Virus record (IMG/VR): IMGVR_UViG_3300010401_000809
Location: 1 to 42,385 of that record
DNA: 42,385 bases
Strand: one strand, 5' to 3'
Source: a virus
Shown: in pieces, positions 6,349-12,732 of the stretch
Layout: each line of letters opens with the position of its first letter
Numbering within the stretch: position 1 is the first letter of the stretch
Position numbers and translations under genes: made by a program
Notes under the pieces: generated by a model
Seen by the model: only the letters and a program-made list of their open reading frames with translations
Databases searched by the model: none
Told to the model about the DNA's origin: nothing

Positions 6349-7298
6349 GCGCTGCGGCGTTCGTGTTTCCCGAAGTTCCGGACTGGCCGCGGCCGGCGAC
6401 GTCGAAGACCCGGATCAATACGTATCGGACCTGCCCGCTCCGCTACGGTTTTCAATACGTATCGCGCCAGGCACGGGAGTTTGTTCTGGCCGCCGAGCTC
6501 TTCGGCCGGGCGATGCACCAGGCCGTGGCGCATTACTACCGTGGCCGGCAGCAGGGTGTGATCGTCACGCATTCCGTCCTTGCTGAAGAGTTCCGCCTGG
6601 CGTTTGCCGCGGAGATCGAGAAGACGGAGGCGCCGCTGCGTTACGCGAACGGTTATGACGAGAGCTCGATGCGATCGCTCGGCATCGAATTGCTTTCGAT
6701 CTTTCTGCGCGATGTGCGGCCGCGGCGCATCGTCGCCGTCGAGCAACGCTTTGCGGTGCCCCTGGGAGAACCCGCTGCCGGGGTGACCGCGATCCTCATC
6801 GGGATCCTCGACTTGGTCGAAGTTGACGAAGACGGCGACGCGATCGTGGTGGAGTTGAAGACCGGGCCCGGCCGCATCAGCGACCGGCAGGCGTTCGAGC
6901 AGCTTGACGGCAGGGTGTATGCGTATGCGTTGACGCAGCTCGGCATGCGGAAGCCCGGCGAATCGATGTTGACGCGGTATGACGTCCTCATCAAAAGAAA
7001 GCATCCTGCCCTGGCACAGACCTACGCCGCCCAGACTGACGGCCGGATCCGGGCGTTCGCGGATTGGGTGCAGCCGGTTCTCGAGGGGATCCGGCGTGAG
7101 CGGTTTTCTCCAAAGCGCGGCTGGTATTGCGCGCACTGCCCCTTTCAGAACCGATGCCAGGTGAAACCTCTCTGCAGTTTGCCGGCTGTCAACCGGCAAA
7201 GCCTCGCGGGTTCAGGCGTTCCATTGATCAATCCCGCTGTGTACGCAACCAGAGCGGCGGCGCCCGCAAGCGCCGCCGTTTTAGGAGCGCGGCAATGA
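6345..7298 (+). CDS. PD-(D/E)XK exonuclease with Fe-S cluster (Cas4/AddB/RecB-like)
   Basis: 317 residues from ATG 6345 (ATGA overlap with the annealase). Nuclease motifs are H58 (GRAMH), D156 (GILDLVEV) and E170-x-K172 (VVELKTG). Cys30 together with C262, C265 and C271 (GWYCAHCPFQNRCQ) form the four-cysteine arrangement that holds a 4Fe-4S cluster in Cas4 and AddB nucleases. It would resect DNA ends to give ssDNA for the Rad52-like partner. The ~40-residue tail beyond the Cys motif is poorly structured and its DNA is full of inverted repeats. Upstream in-frame extension to 5967 is only a shadow of the annealase gene. Confidence 0.9.
   Translation: MSAAAFVFPEVPDWPRPATSKTRINTYRTCPLRYGFQYVSRQAREFVLAAELFGRAMHQAVAHYYRGRQQGVIVTHSVLAEEFRLAFAAEIEKTEAPLRYANGYDESSMRSLGIELLSIFLRDVRPRRIVAVEQRFAVPLGEPAAGVTAILIGILDLVEVDEDGDAIVVELKTGPGRISDRQAFEQLDGRVYAYALTQLGMRKPGESMLTRYDVLIKRKHPALAQTYAAQTDGRIRAFADWVQPVLEGIRRERFSPKRGWYCAHCPFQNRCQVKPLCSLPAVNRQSLAGSGVPLINPAVYATRAAAPASAAVLGARQ
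7178..7282 (+). other. Two hairpins in the exonuclease tail, one terminator-like
   Basis: TTTGCCGG (7178-7185) pairs with CCGGCAAA (7193-7200). CGGCGGCGC (7255-7263) pairs with GCGCCGCCG (7270-7278) and is followed by TTTT (7279-7282), then the AGGAG ribosome binding site of the next gene. The second has the look of an intrinsic terminator inside coding DNA, so it may attenuate the downstream early genes. Confidence 0.55.
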
Positions 7299-7927
7299 GC
7301 TGGGGAATGCACGAATATGGACAAGACCCCGACCGGCCAGACCTTTGCGTGTGTGGGGAAGGCCGGGAGCACGCGCTGCATTTGACGGCGCCTCTCGAAC
7401 CGACTTGCGTGGAATGCGGCTGCACCGAGTCGCAGGCCTGCCCGGGCGGATGTTCCTGGGTCGAGCTGAACAAGGACACCAATGAAGGACTGTGCTCGAA
7501 GTGTGTCGTCGATATCGCGGCGCGCGAGGACGTGCAACTCGTCACGCCGCGATGGGTGGACTGGGACGCACCCGTAGACCCCGAGACGTTGATGGAGCCG
7601 GTGGGCTTTGTCCTGCGTGAGGGCGCCGACTGGATGCTGGTTCTGCGCATCGAGTGCCAGTTCTACAAAATGCCCGTCCACGACGGCGAACCCGAGGGAA
7701 CGAAGGAAGACGTGGATCTCGGCGTTAAGGGCTGGGGTGAGATGAAGCGCTACGGCCTATCACGCCTCGGTCCCGGCGTGTGGAAGTTGTCGCCGTCGCT
7801 GTGGGCGCCCGGCGCCTTGCACGCGTTCATTGTCCTTGTGGATGTTCCGGAGCCTGCGCCGTTCGCGCGATCGACATCCCTACTGGTTTCTCCGAGTGGG
7901 GAATGGTTGGAGCTGCCGCGGTTATGA
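7295..7927 (+). CDS. Cys-rich zinc-binding early protein
   Basis: 210 residues from ATG 7295 with AGGAG upstream and an ATGA overlap. The N-terminal third has a cysteine cluster: CVCGEGREH, then CVECGCTESQACPGGCSW and LCSKC, a small zinc-binding module I recognise from many phage proteins of unknown role. The C-terminal part (about 95-210) is a beta-rich domain of unknown type. No catalytic motif is seen. It follows the recombination genes in the same operon and may bind DNA or a host protein. Confidence 0.7.
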   Translation: MSWGMHEYGQDPDRPDLCVCGEGREHALHLTAPLEPTCVECGCTESQACPGGCSWVELNKDTNEGLCSKCVVDIAAREDVQLVTPRWVDWDAPVDPETLMEPVGFVLREGADWMLVLRIECQFYKMPVHDGEPEGTKEDVDLGVKGWGEMKRYGLSRLGPGVWKLSPSLWAPGALHAFIVLVDVPEPAPFARSTSLLVSPSGEWLELPRL

Positions 7928-8313
7928 GCAAGCACCGGTCCGTCCGCGGCGTTCCTATCAATCCCAAACTCCCCCGGCGTTTCAGTGACACGCCCAACGA
8001 CGCCCGTCCAGCATCGCACGATCGGTGGTGGAATCAGCCCTACATCGAAACGGAGACCGTCGAGCAACTGGACGCTATGTATGCGGGCCGCACCGACGAC
8101 TACGCCGAGGCGGGCCGGAAACGTTGGGCCGCTAACCGCGAGAAATGGTTGGCCGCATGGCCGTCCGGCACTCGCTACGACGTGAGGTGCCTCGATGGCG
8201 GCGCGTGGGACCGGCCTACATGCTGGGGCATGTTCGCGACGCTCGACGAGGCTATTGCCTGCGCTTCGTTCTCGGGTCTGGATGACTTTCGACGTTCAAG
8301 ACGGACCCTATAA
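7924..8313 (+). CDS. Unknown early protein
   Basis: 129 residues from ATG 7924 (ATGA overlap). Rich in Trp and Arg (DRWWNQPY, RKRWAANREKWLAAWPSG). The C-terminal half (YDVRCLDGGAWDRPTCWGMF, then a DEAIACA helix) resembles the short beta-beta-alpha units of small phage proteins. No family recognised. It ends with TAA exactly before the noncoding stretch at 8314. Confidence 0.6.
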   Translation: MSKHRSVRGVPINPKLPRRFSDTPNDARPASHDRWWNQPYIETETVEQLDAMYAGRTDDYAEAGRKRWAANREKWLAAWPSGTRYDVRCLDGGAWDRPTCWGMFATLDEAIACASFSGLDDFRRSRRTL

Positions 8314-8527
8314 ATGTCCACGAATGTCGCGGGACGGCCCACCGATGCCGTAAACGGGTCACGCTGCCGTGTGCGTGTTGTATCGATCAAACGCGGCAAT
8401 TCATCTGGGAGACGGCGGAGCAATCCGGACCCGCATTCGGGACACGCCGTCTTCGCTTCAGTCAAGGAAGAGAGTCGGGCGGTTTCTCTTGCCAGTGAGC
8501 CGCCCGGTTTTCTCGAGAAAGGATTCC
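8314..8527 (+). other. Noncoding stretch with two hairpins
   Basis: Frames here give only Arg/Ser-rich, unlikely peptides. Two structures are visible: AGACGGCG (8410-8417) pairs with CGCCGTCT (8445-8452) around an inner CCCG-CATT-CGGG hairpin, and CGGGCGG (8476-8482) pairs with CCGCCCG (8500-8506) followed by GTTTTC. The second could be a weak terminator and the first a structured leader or small RNA. The AAAGGA ribosome binding site of the next gene follows. Confidence 0.45.
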
Positions 8528-8725
8528 ATGCAGACACGCGAATCGGTATGCGACGACATTGCGCGGAGTGTCGACAAGATAAAGCACGGCCTGCAGCGGA
8601 TCGTCGATTTTCCGGAGGCTGCCGAAATGGTCCAGCGGGAAGCCGCGAAAGCCTCTCAGGAATTGCACGGGATCGAGGCGGCGATCGGGAAGCTGCTCGG
8701 GATTGCGGAAAGCGCAGGAAGGTAG
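8528..8725 (+). CDS. Small helical early protein
   Basis: 65 residues from ATG 8528, with AAAGGA five bases upstream. Almost entirely amphipathic helix (DIARSVDKIKHGLQRIVDFP; then AAKASQELHGIEAAIGKLLG), so probably a helical hairpin or dimer. Longer readings starting at 8369 run through the hairpin region and are not credible. Function unknown. Confidence 0.65.
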   Translation: MQTRESVCDDIARSVDKIKHGLQRIVDFPEAAEMVQREAAKASQELHGIEAAIGKLLGIAESAGR

Positions 8726-9043
8726 GTGTGCCCCCCCCCATCCGACCCGAACAATCCGAACCGGCCTGTCTTTGGAGACCAGGAGTGGATCGCAAAGCGC
8801 GGCCCGCTGCGCCCGCGGAAGACCCCTGTCCCGCTCCGCGTGCGAAAGCGGAAGCCGGACGCGACGACGGAGATCTGGTTCCGCGTCGAAGGCGAAGCCC
8901 GGCGTTTGCAGTGCGAGGTTTGTGGGACGGCGCGCTGGACCGTCGTCTCGCAGGACAAAGGACTCGCCCTGCTGCGCTGCGGTGTTGGTCATCAGTTCGA
9001 ATGCGCCGACGGCTTCTATTTCGACAAGCCGACGGACTACTGA
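8726..9043 (+). CDS. Small zinc-ribbon-like protein with C9 tract at its start
   Basis: 105 residues from GTG 8726, directly after the previous stop and behind AGGAAGG. Codons 2-5 contain a run of nine C (8731-8739), encoding Pro-Pro-Pro. The C-terminal half has LQCEVCGTARWTVV and LLRCGVGHQFECADGF: four Cys and a His in a zinc-ribbon-like layout with beta strands. Slippage at the C9 tract would switch the gene off almost at once. Function unknown. Confidence 0.65.
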   Translation: MCPPPSDPNNPNRPVFGDQEWIAKRGPLRPRKTPVPLRVRKRKPDATTEIWFRVEGEARRLQCEVCGTARWTVVSQDKGLALLRCGVGHQFECADGFYFDKPTDY

Positions 9044-9056
9044 GAGGAGAAGGTTT

Positions 9057-9509
9057 GTGAGACTCGACGCCTTACTGAAATTCGTTGCCCTGGACGGGGA
9101 TTGCGCTCGTTGCCGGATCGACTTCCCGCGCGTACCTGACGAAGCGCTGGAGTTGTTCACCGTCCCCGAGTTGCTCCGCCTGCGGTTTCTCGTGGGAGCC
9201 CAGGAGTGGATCGAGCCGGTCGAAGTTCTCGACTATCAACTATCCAGCAGCAGCACGAAGGCGGCGCACTCCCATGTGGCCTGTACGGTACGCGCGCCAC
9301 GGCAGCATTGGGCGTTTGCACGGGAACGGCGCTCACCCGCTCCGCTAAGCGTGGCGGTGGAGATCGAGCGCCTGCAGCCGAACCTATTTACGGCGGAACC
9401 TCACCTGGAAGAGTCCGCAGCATTCATCAATCAAAGGGCCAGCAGGGCCCGGCACTCCCGCCCGTCAGTAGGGGGGGGTAGCGGCTCACCGAAAGGAAAA
9501 CGGCTGTGA
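9057..9509 (+). CDS. Unknown early protein with G8 tract near its end
   Basis: 150 residues from GTG 9057 behind GAGGAGAAGG. The N-terminus has a CARC pair (ALDGDCARCRIDFPRVPDE), the middle is Ser/Arg-rich and less well ordered, and the C-terminus (VEIERLQPNLFTAEPHLEES) is again protein-like. A run of eight G (9471-9478) encodes GGG near the end; a slip there would change the last dozen residues. The stop shares GTGA with the next start. Confidence 0.55.
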   Translation: MRLDALLKFVALDGDCARCRIDFPRVPDEALELFTVPELLRLRFLVGAQEWIEPVEVLDYQLSSSSTKAAHSHVACTVRAPRQHWAFARERRSPAPLSVAVEIERLQPNLFTAEPHLEESAAFINQRASRARHSRPSVGGGSGSPKGKRL

Positions 9510-10291
9510 CCACACGAGAGTTAGGCATCACGCTCCACGAAGAATTAGACCGCCGGGAAAAACTGATAGCAGTCCTTGAGGACGAGTGCGGCGCGATCCG
9601 CAAGACCCTCGAGATTGTCGAGCGCGGCGGATCCACGCCCGAAGCGCAGAACCGCGTCACGCGCGTGATTGGACGCCGCGGCAAGGGAAAGAAAGTGCAG
9701 CCCGATGGGGGGGGGATCGGTGCGGCTGCGGCCGGAGCTTCAAGCGCGGCACCGGTTTCGCGAGTCACCAGCGGGGCTGCAATGGCAGGCCGGCTCCTGC
9801 CGCGGAGGACGACTGACAACGCCATGAAATGCCAAACCTGCGGAGCCGAAGACTTCCCCACGAAAGCCGCCGTCTCGAACCACGCACGCAATTGCGACGG
9901 TGTTCTTAGAACTCCGGCCGAGCGGAAGAAGCTCGCCATGGACCGCTGGCTGGGAAAGAAGGGCAAGACAACCTTGCGTGGTACCGGACGGCCGCGGAAA
10001 GAGATCCGCGCGATCGAACCGGAAGGCGAGGACCCGGAAAGCGAAGACCCGGCCGCCGAGGACGATAGCGACGACTTCGACGAGGAGATCCCGCCCGCGG
10101 CTGCGGCCGTCCGCGAAACACGCATGTCGCTGCCGATGAAGAAGCCGGAGAGCACGCCATCACCGACGCAGTATTGGGTGCCGTGCTTGACCTGCGGCGA
10201 GAAATTTCCCGACTCCAAATCATTGGGTATTCACCAGACCCGGGTGCATTTCAGCGGCGAACCGGCCATGAGCCGGAGACAAGGAGCATAG
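9506..10291 (+). CDS. Zinc-finger protein fusion read through a G9 tract
   Basis: As it stands, the zero frame from GTG 9506 runs 261 residues. Residues 1-67 are helical (DRREKLIAVLEDECGAIRKT). After the G9 tract (9707-9715) come about 36 low-complexity residues, mostly Ala, Gly and Ser, and then a second protein-like part with two fingers: KCQTCG...HARNC (C2HC type) and PCLTCGEKF...HQTRVH (C2H2 type), joined by an acidic linker. The Ala-rich join suggests that two genes have been joined by the tract length; see the two entries below. Confidence 0.6.
   Translation: MTTRELGITLHEELDRREKLIAVLEDECGAIRKTLEIVERGGSTPEAQNRVTRVIGRRGKGKKVQPDGGGIGAAAAGASSAAPVSRVTSGAAMAGRLLPRRTTDNAMKCQTCGAEDFPTKAAVSNHARNCDGVLRTPAERKKLAMDRWLGKKGKTTLRGTGRPRKEIRAIEPEGEDPESEDPAAEDDSDDFDEEIPPAAAAVRETRMSLPMKKPESTPSPTQYWVPCLTCGEKFPDSKSLGIHQTRVHFSGEPAMSRRQGA
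9707..9816 (+). other. Alternative (-1) frame after the G9 tract: C2HC zinc finger
   Basis: Re-reading one G of the nine-G run puts translation into a frame encoding CGCGRSFKRGTGFASHQRGC, a plausible finger (C-x-C-x12-H-x3-C) like the two fingers downstream, and then a TGA at 9814-9816. The product would be about 103 residues. The finger, its clean stop, and a new ATG eight bases later argue that this is the ancestral frame. It can be reached by -1 slippage, by a tract of 7 or 10 G, or it may reveal a sequencing error. Confidence 0.6.
9824..10291 (+). CDS. Two-finger zinc protein, likely separate start
   Basis: 155 residues from ATG 9824, in the same frame as the 9506 reading but with a GGAGGAC about 12 bases upstream, so it can be made alone. 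An N-terminal C2HC finger (MKCQTCGAEDF, SNHARNC), a basic stretch (TLRGTGRPRKEIRAIEPEGE) that resembles an AT-hook, a highly acidic linker, and a C-terminal C2H2 finger. Such layouts suit a DNA-binding regulator. Family not recognised beyond the fingers. Confidence 0.6.
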   Translation: MKCQTCGAEDFPTKAAVSNHARNCDGVLRTPAERKKLAMDRWLGKKGKTTLRGTGRPRKEIRAIEPEGEDPESEDPAAEDDSDDFDEEIPPAAAAVRETRMSLPMKKPESTPSPTQYWVPCLTCGEKFPDSKSLGIHQTRVHFSGEPAMSRRQGA

Positions 10292-10510
10292 ATGCCGGTG
10301 CCCACAGTTTTCATCACCGACGAACGCCTGGACGACTGGAAGGCGAAGCTACGGCAATCCAACGCGACGCCACTGGCTCTCATCGGCGTAGGCCATGACC
10401 ACAAAAGCGGCGAGCTTGTGGTTTGCATTCCTGAAAACATTGATGGCAGATACATCGCGGACATCCTGCTAGGCGTCGCACGGAAATTGAAGGCAGGAGG
10501 AGGGGCTTGA
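10292..10510 (+). CDS. Small alpha/beta early protein
   Basis: 72 residues from ATG 10292, immediately after the upstream TAG, with AAGGAG before it. A short alpha/beta fold is likely (PLALIGVGHDHKSGELVVCI; then DGRYIADILLGVARKLKAG). No motif for an enzyme. The end encodes Gly-Gly-Gly-Ala on the strong GGAGGAGGGG ribosome binding site of the next gene, whose TTG overlaps this stop. Confidence 0.65.
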   Translation: MPVPTVFITDERLDDWKAKLRQSNATPLALIGVGHDHKSGELVVCIPENIDGRYIADILLGVARKLKAGGGA

Positions 10511-11112
10511 AAACAATCGAGTCCTATCCGCTCACATGGCCGGAAGGATGGAAGCGCACGGTGCCGCTGGAGATCCGGCGCAACTGGCCATTTCACCGCG
10601 GCTCCCTCGGCAAGCACCGCGACAGCTTAGAAGATGAAGTCCGAAAGCTCGGCGGCATCAATCTGATCATTTCGACAAACATGAAAGTCCGGAAGGACGG
10701 CGGGATCATCGTCGGACAGGCAGAACCTCGCGATGCCGGCGTCGCGGCATACTTCACGTACAACGAAAAGCCGATGTGTTTCGCGTGCGACCAGTTCGAA
10801 ACCGTGCGCGAGAATATCCGGGCGATCGCACTCACGATCGAATCCATCCGCGCAATCGAACGTTACGGCGCCTCCGACATGATGGAGCGCGCCTTCAAGG
10901 GCTTCACCGCCATTCCCGAAAAAGCGGGCGAGTACTGGCGCGACGTCCTGCAGTTCCCGCCGGAGCAGAAAGTGACCGCCGCCGATATCGAGACAGCCTT
11001 CAAACGCCTGGCGCACGTCGCACATCCAGACAAGGGCGGGGATGTCGAGCAATGGCACCTGCTGAACAACGCGCGGCAAAACGCGCTGCGGGATATCGGA
11101 GCCCAGCGATGA
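10507..11112 (+). CDS. J-domain protein (DnaJ-like co-chaperone)
   Basis: 201 residues from TTG 10507, with a strong GGAGGAGG. The N-terminal 140 residues form an unrecognised domain (with MCFACDQFETVRENIRA). The C-terminal 65 residues are a J domain: helix II ADIETAFKRLAHVAHPDKGG carries the essential HPD at 173-175, followed by WHLLNNARQNAL. J domains stimulate the ATPase of DnaK. Phages with a J protein may use it to load or remodel replication complexes or to fold virion proteins; which applies here is unknown. Confidence 0.85.
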   Translation: MKTIESYPLTWPEGWKRTVPLEIRRNWPFHRGSLGKHRDSLEDEVRKLGGINLIISTNMKVRKDGGIIVGQAEPRDAGVAAYFTYNEKPMCFACDQFETVRENIRAIALTIESIRAIERYGASDMMERAFKGFTAIPEKAGEYWRDVLQFPPEQKVTAADIETAFKRLAHVAHPDKGGDVEQWHLLNNARQNALRDIGAQR

Positions 11113-11357
11113 ACTGCCACTTCTGCAGGCGGAGTACAAACGGCGTCATGGTCTATGGAATCGCCGACGGCAAGTGGATCTGCGCGAACTGCTGCGCCAG
11201 CCTTAAGCCTGACGCCGGGCTGACGACAGACCAGATCGAGGCGCTTATCAGACTGTGCCATCCGGATCGGCATCGTGGACCCATGGAGCAGCTCGCGACC
11301 ACGACGACGCAATGGCTGCTCAATCTAAGAAAGAAAGCAAGGCGTGCCACTCCCTGA
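11109..11357 (+). CDS. Zinc ribbon joined to a partial J-domain
   Basis: 82 residues, ATGA overlap with the J protein. The N-terminus is a treble-clef or ribbon-like module (NCHFCRRS, then WICANCCASL), and the C-terminus is the HPD-bearing half of a J domain (IEALIRLCHPDRHRGPMEQL, then a helix to the end). Helix I is replaced by the zinc part. It is probably related to, or a partner of, the preceding J protein. Confidence 0.7.
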   Translation: MNCHFCRRSTNGVMVYGIADGKWICANCCASLKPDAGLTTDQIEALIRLCHPDRHRGPMEQLATTTTQWLLNLRKKARRATP

Positions 11358-11598
11358 CACTTTCGCCGAACTCATGTCCGCCGGCTACGTCCACCAGGGC
11401 GCAGGACATTGCAGCGGCTGCCGCGCCCGCATCGAATGGTTCCTTACACCGAAGAACCGAAGAATGCCGTTCAGTTTGAAACAGGAGGTTGTCGTGGGAC
11501 AGACGTCACTCTACACACGGAAGGCGGATACGTTGTACGAACCCCACTGGGCCAGTTGTCCGATGGCTCACCAATTCAGGAGGAGGCGCGCGTCATGA
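11344..11598 (+). CDS. Small Cys/His protein
   Basis: 84 residues from GTG 11344, overlapping the upstream gene by 14 bases. A GAGHCSGCRARIEWFLTPKN segment with a Cys pair and a later EPHWASCPMAHQFRRRR suggest a four-ligand zinc site (C, C, C, H). The C-terminus is strongly basic. The last bases hold the AGGAGG for the next gene. Function unknown. Confidence 0.65.
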   Translation: MPLPDTFAELMSAGYVHQGAGHCSGCRARIEWFLTPKNRRMPFSLKQEVVVGQTSLYTRKADTLYEPHWASCPMAHQFRRRRAS

Positions 11599-11741
11599 AC
11601 TGTAAACGTTGCGGCCAAGACTTCTGGATTCCCGAATTCTACGCGCTCGGCCATTGCCGGGACTGCCTGGAAATCATCGTTCTTGAATGGGAGGCCTTCC
11701 AGGAAGAACCGATCCCATTTGAACTGGAGTTCCCGTCGTGA
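11595..11741 (+). CDS. 48-residue zinc-ribbon protein
   Basis: Starts at ATG 11595 (ATGA overlap, AGGAGG upstream). MNCKRCGQDFWIPEF and ALGHCRDCLEII give a C-x2-C ... C-x2-C ribbon; the C-terminal half is acidic (LEWEAFQEEPIPFELEF). The longer reading from 11409 is not supported. Very small zinc proteins like this are common in this early operon. Confidence 0.7.
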   Translation: MNCKRCGQDFWIPEFYALGHCRDCLEIIVLEWEAFQEEPIPFELEFPS

Positions 11742-11992
11742 ACGACCGCGCGAAGAAGATCTTCGAACAATTGGTGGTCCTTCCCCACGACGAATACCTG
11801 GAGGGGCTGAAGGCGGGACATCCCCTCGTGTGTATGCGCGTCGCGGATATGCCGCAAAGCTTTCTCGACAACAAGATCGGGGAATGCGTGCTGTGCTCGC
11901 AGAAGATCTGGTACCGGCCGTACAACGAGATCGCGACGAACAAGATCTGCGCCCACTGTGCGATGGAAATGTCGAACGCGAGGGATTGTTAA
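11738..11992 (+). CDS. Small protein with C-terminal zinc ribbon
   Basis: 84 residues from GTG 11738 (GTGA overlap). The helical N-terminus (RAKKIFEQLVVLPHDEYLEG) is followed by a four-Cys ribbon: GECVLCSQKIWYRPY and KICAHCAMEM. Its TAA stop shares the bases TTAA with the stop of the antisense 67-residue gene. Function unknown. Confidence 0.65.
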   Translation: MNDRAKKIFEQLVVLPHDEYLEGLKAGHPLVCMRVADMPQSFLDNKIGECVLCSQKIWYRPYNEIATNKICAHCAMEMSNARDC

Positions 11993-12192
11993 GATGCGCG
12001 CCGTTGCTTCTCTTGGCGCGCGAGCCGGAGCTGCTCGACAAAGGCTTGCCGCGGCGCTATCCGGTGCGGCCGGCAGAGAAACTCTCCAGCCTCGATCTGT
12101 TTGCCCAGGGCGACGTCGTCCATCTTCGACAACCGCGCGGCGTATTCGGCGGCGTTCTTGTCGGTCCAGTTCTCGGAGGTAAAGGCGTACAT
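11989..12192 (-). CDS. Small antisense gene inside the early operon
   Basis: 67 residues on the minus strand: MYAFTSENWTDKNAAEYAAR, then a helix LSKMDDVALGKQIEAGEF and a basic helical tail QAFVEQLRLARQEKQRRAS. The pattern resembles a family of short phage proteins I have seen but cannot name. The gene fills exactly the gap between two plus-strand genes: its stop shares TTAA with one and its start shares CATG with the next. No credible plus-strand product covers this gap. An AGGG precedes the ATG. Confidence 0.6.
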   Translation of the reverse strand: MYAFTSENWTDKNAAEYAARLSKMDDVALGKQIEAGEFLCRPHRIAPRQAFVEQLRLARQEKQRRAS

Positions 12193-12475
12193 GCCCTGTG
12201 ATCGTATCGAAACGCCAAGCGGTTACGCCATTGTCTGCGGAGGAAGACGTCGTATGTCCAAACCGGAATCGGAGCAGCTGAAGAAACAAATGGCGTTGAT
12301 CGAGCGCATGCGCAAGGCGCGCGACGTCCTCCGGCAGATGGGCCAGGAGGCCAACGCGATCGGCCTACCCCTGGCCGCGCGGGAGTGCGACTTTGCGTCG
12401 ACGACGTTGGGGAATGCGCTCAATAATCAATTGAAGGCGATGAAGAGCGAAGGGATACCGGAGGGGTTTCAATGA
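12191..12475 (+). CDS. Small early protein
   Basis: 94 residues from ATG 12191 with GGAGGTAAAGG upstream. The N-terminus MPCDRIETPSGYAIVCGGRR is a compact two-Cys unit that I recognise from short phage proteins; the rest is helical (EQLKKQMALIERMRKARDVL). The start codon overlaps head-to-head with that of the antisense gene. Readings from 12101 would run antisense through that gene and are not favoured. Confidence 0.65.
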   Translation: MPCDRIETPSGYAIVCGGRRRMSKPESEQLKKQMALIERMRKARDVLRQMGQEANAIGLPLAARECDFASTTLGNALNNQLKAMKSEGIPEGFQ

Positions 12476-12732
12476 CCCCGATGTGGTACGTCTATTCGTG
12501 GGGACCGCGGCTCATGGGTTTCTCGCGTAAGGGGCAGCGGTGCCGCGTGCTGGTTCGAGGGGCGATGAATTCCGCGCTCGTGGAGTTCGAGGATGGGTTT
12601 CAGGCGGTGATTTCACGGAGCGCCTTACGACGTGAAAGGGTTGTCGCTACCGCTACGGTCCAAACAGCACGGCCGCAGGATTCGTCGTCTTGCCTTCCCA
12701 CAGCGCCAGGATGCCTTCGACGGTTCGATTGA
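12472..12732 (+). CDS. Last gene of the early operon, overlaps the late operon
   Basis: 86 residues, ATGA overlap. The first 55 residues are protein-like and beta-rich (KGQRCRVLVRGAMNSALVEF, EDGFQAVISRSALRR); the last 30 (from about [13 protein letters not shown]) look random and lie over the 3' end of the convergent 2126-residue gene. The real ancestral stop may have been earlier. The 80-base overlap means that early and late mRNAs share complementary ends. Confidence 0.6.
   Translation: MTPMWYVYSWGPRLMGFSRKGQRCRVLVRGAMNSALVEFEDGFQAVISRSALRRERVVATATVQTARPQDSSSCLPTAPGCLRRFD

Noticed and set aside
7255-7282. Intrinsic terminator as a full stop of early transcription
   Set aside because: It lies within the exonuclease gene and downstream genes continue the same coupled operon; kept only as a possible attenuator.
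8410-8452. tRNA-like gene in the noncoding stretch
   Set aside because: A stem and a sequence faintly like a T arm are present but no cloverleaf can be built.
8314-9060. 248-residue plus-strand frame starting right after the previous stop
   Set aside because: Arg/Ser-rich and incompatible with the two better-supported genes at 8528 and 8726.
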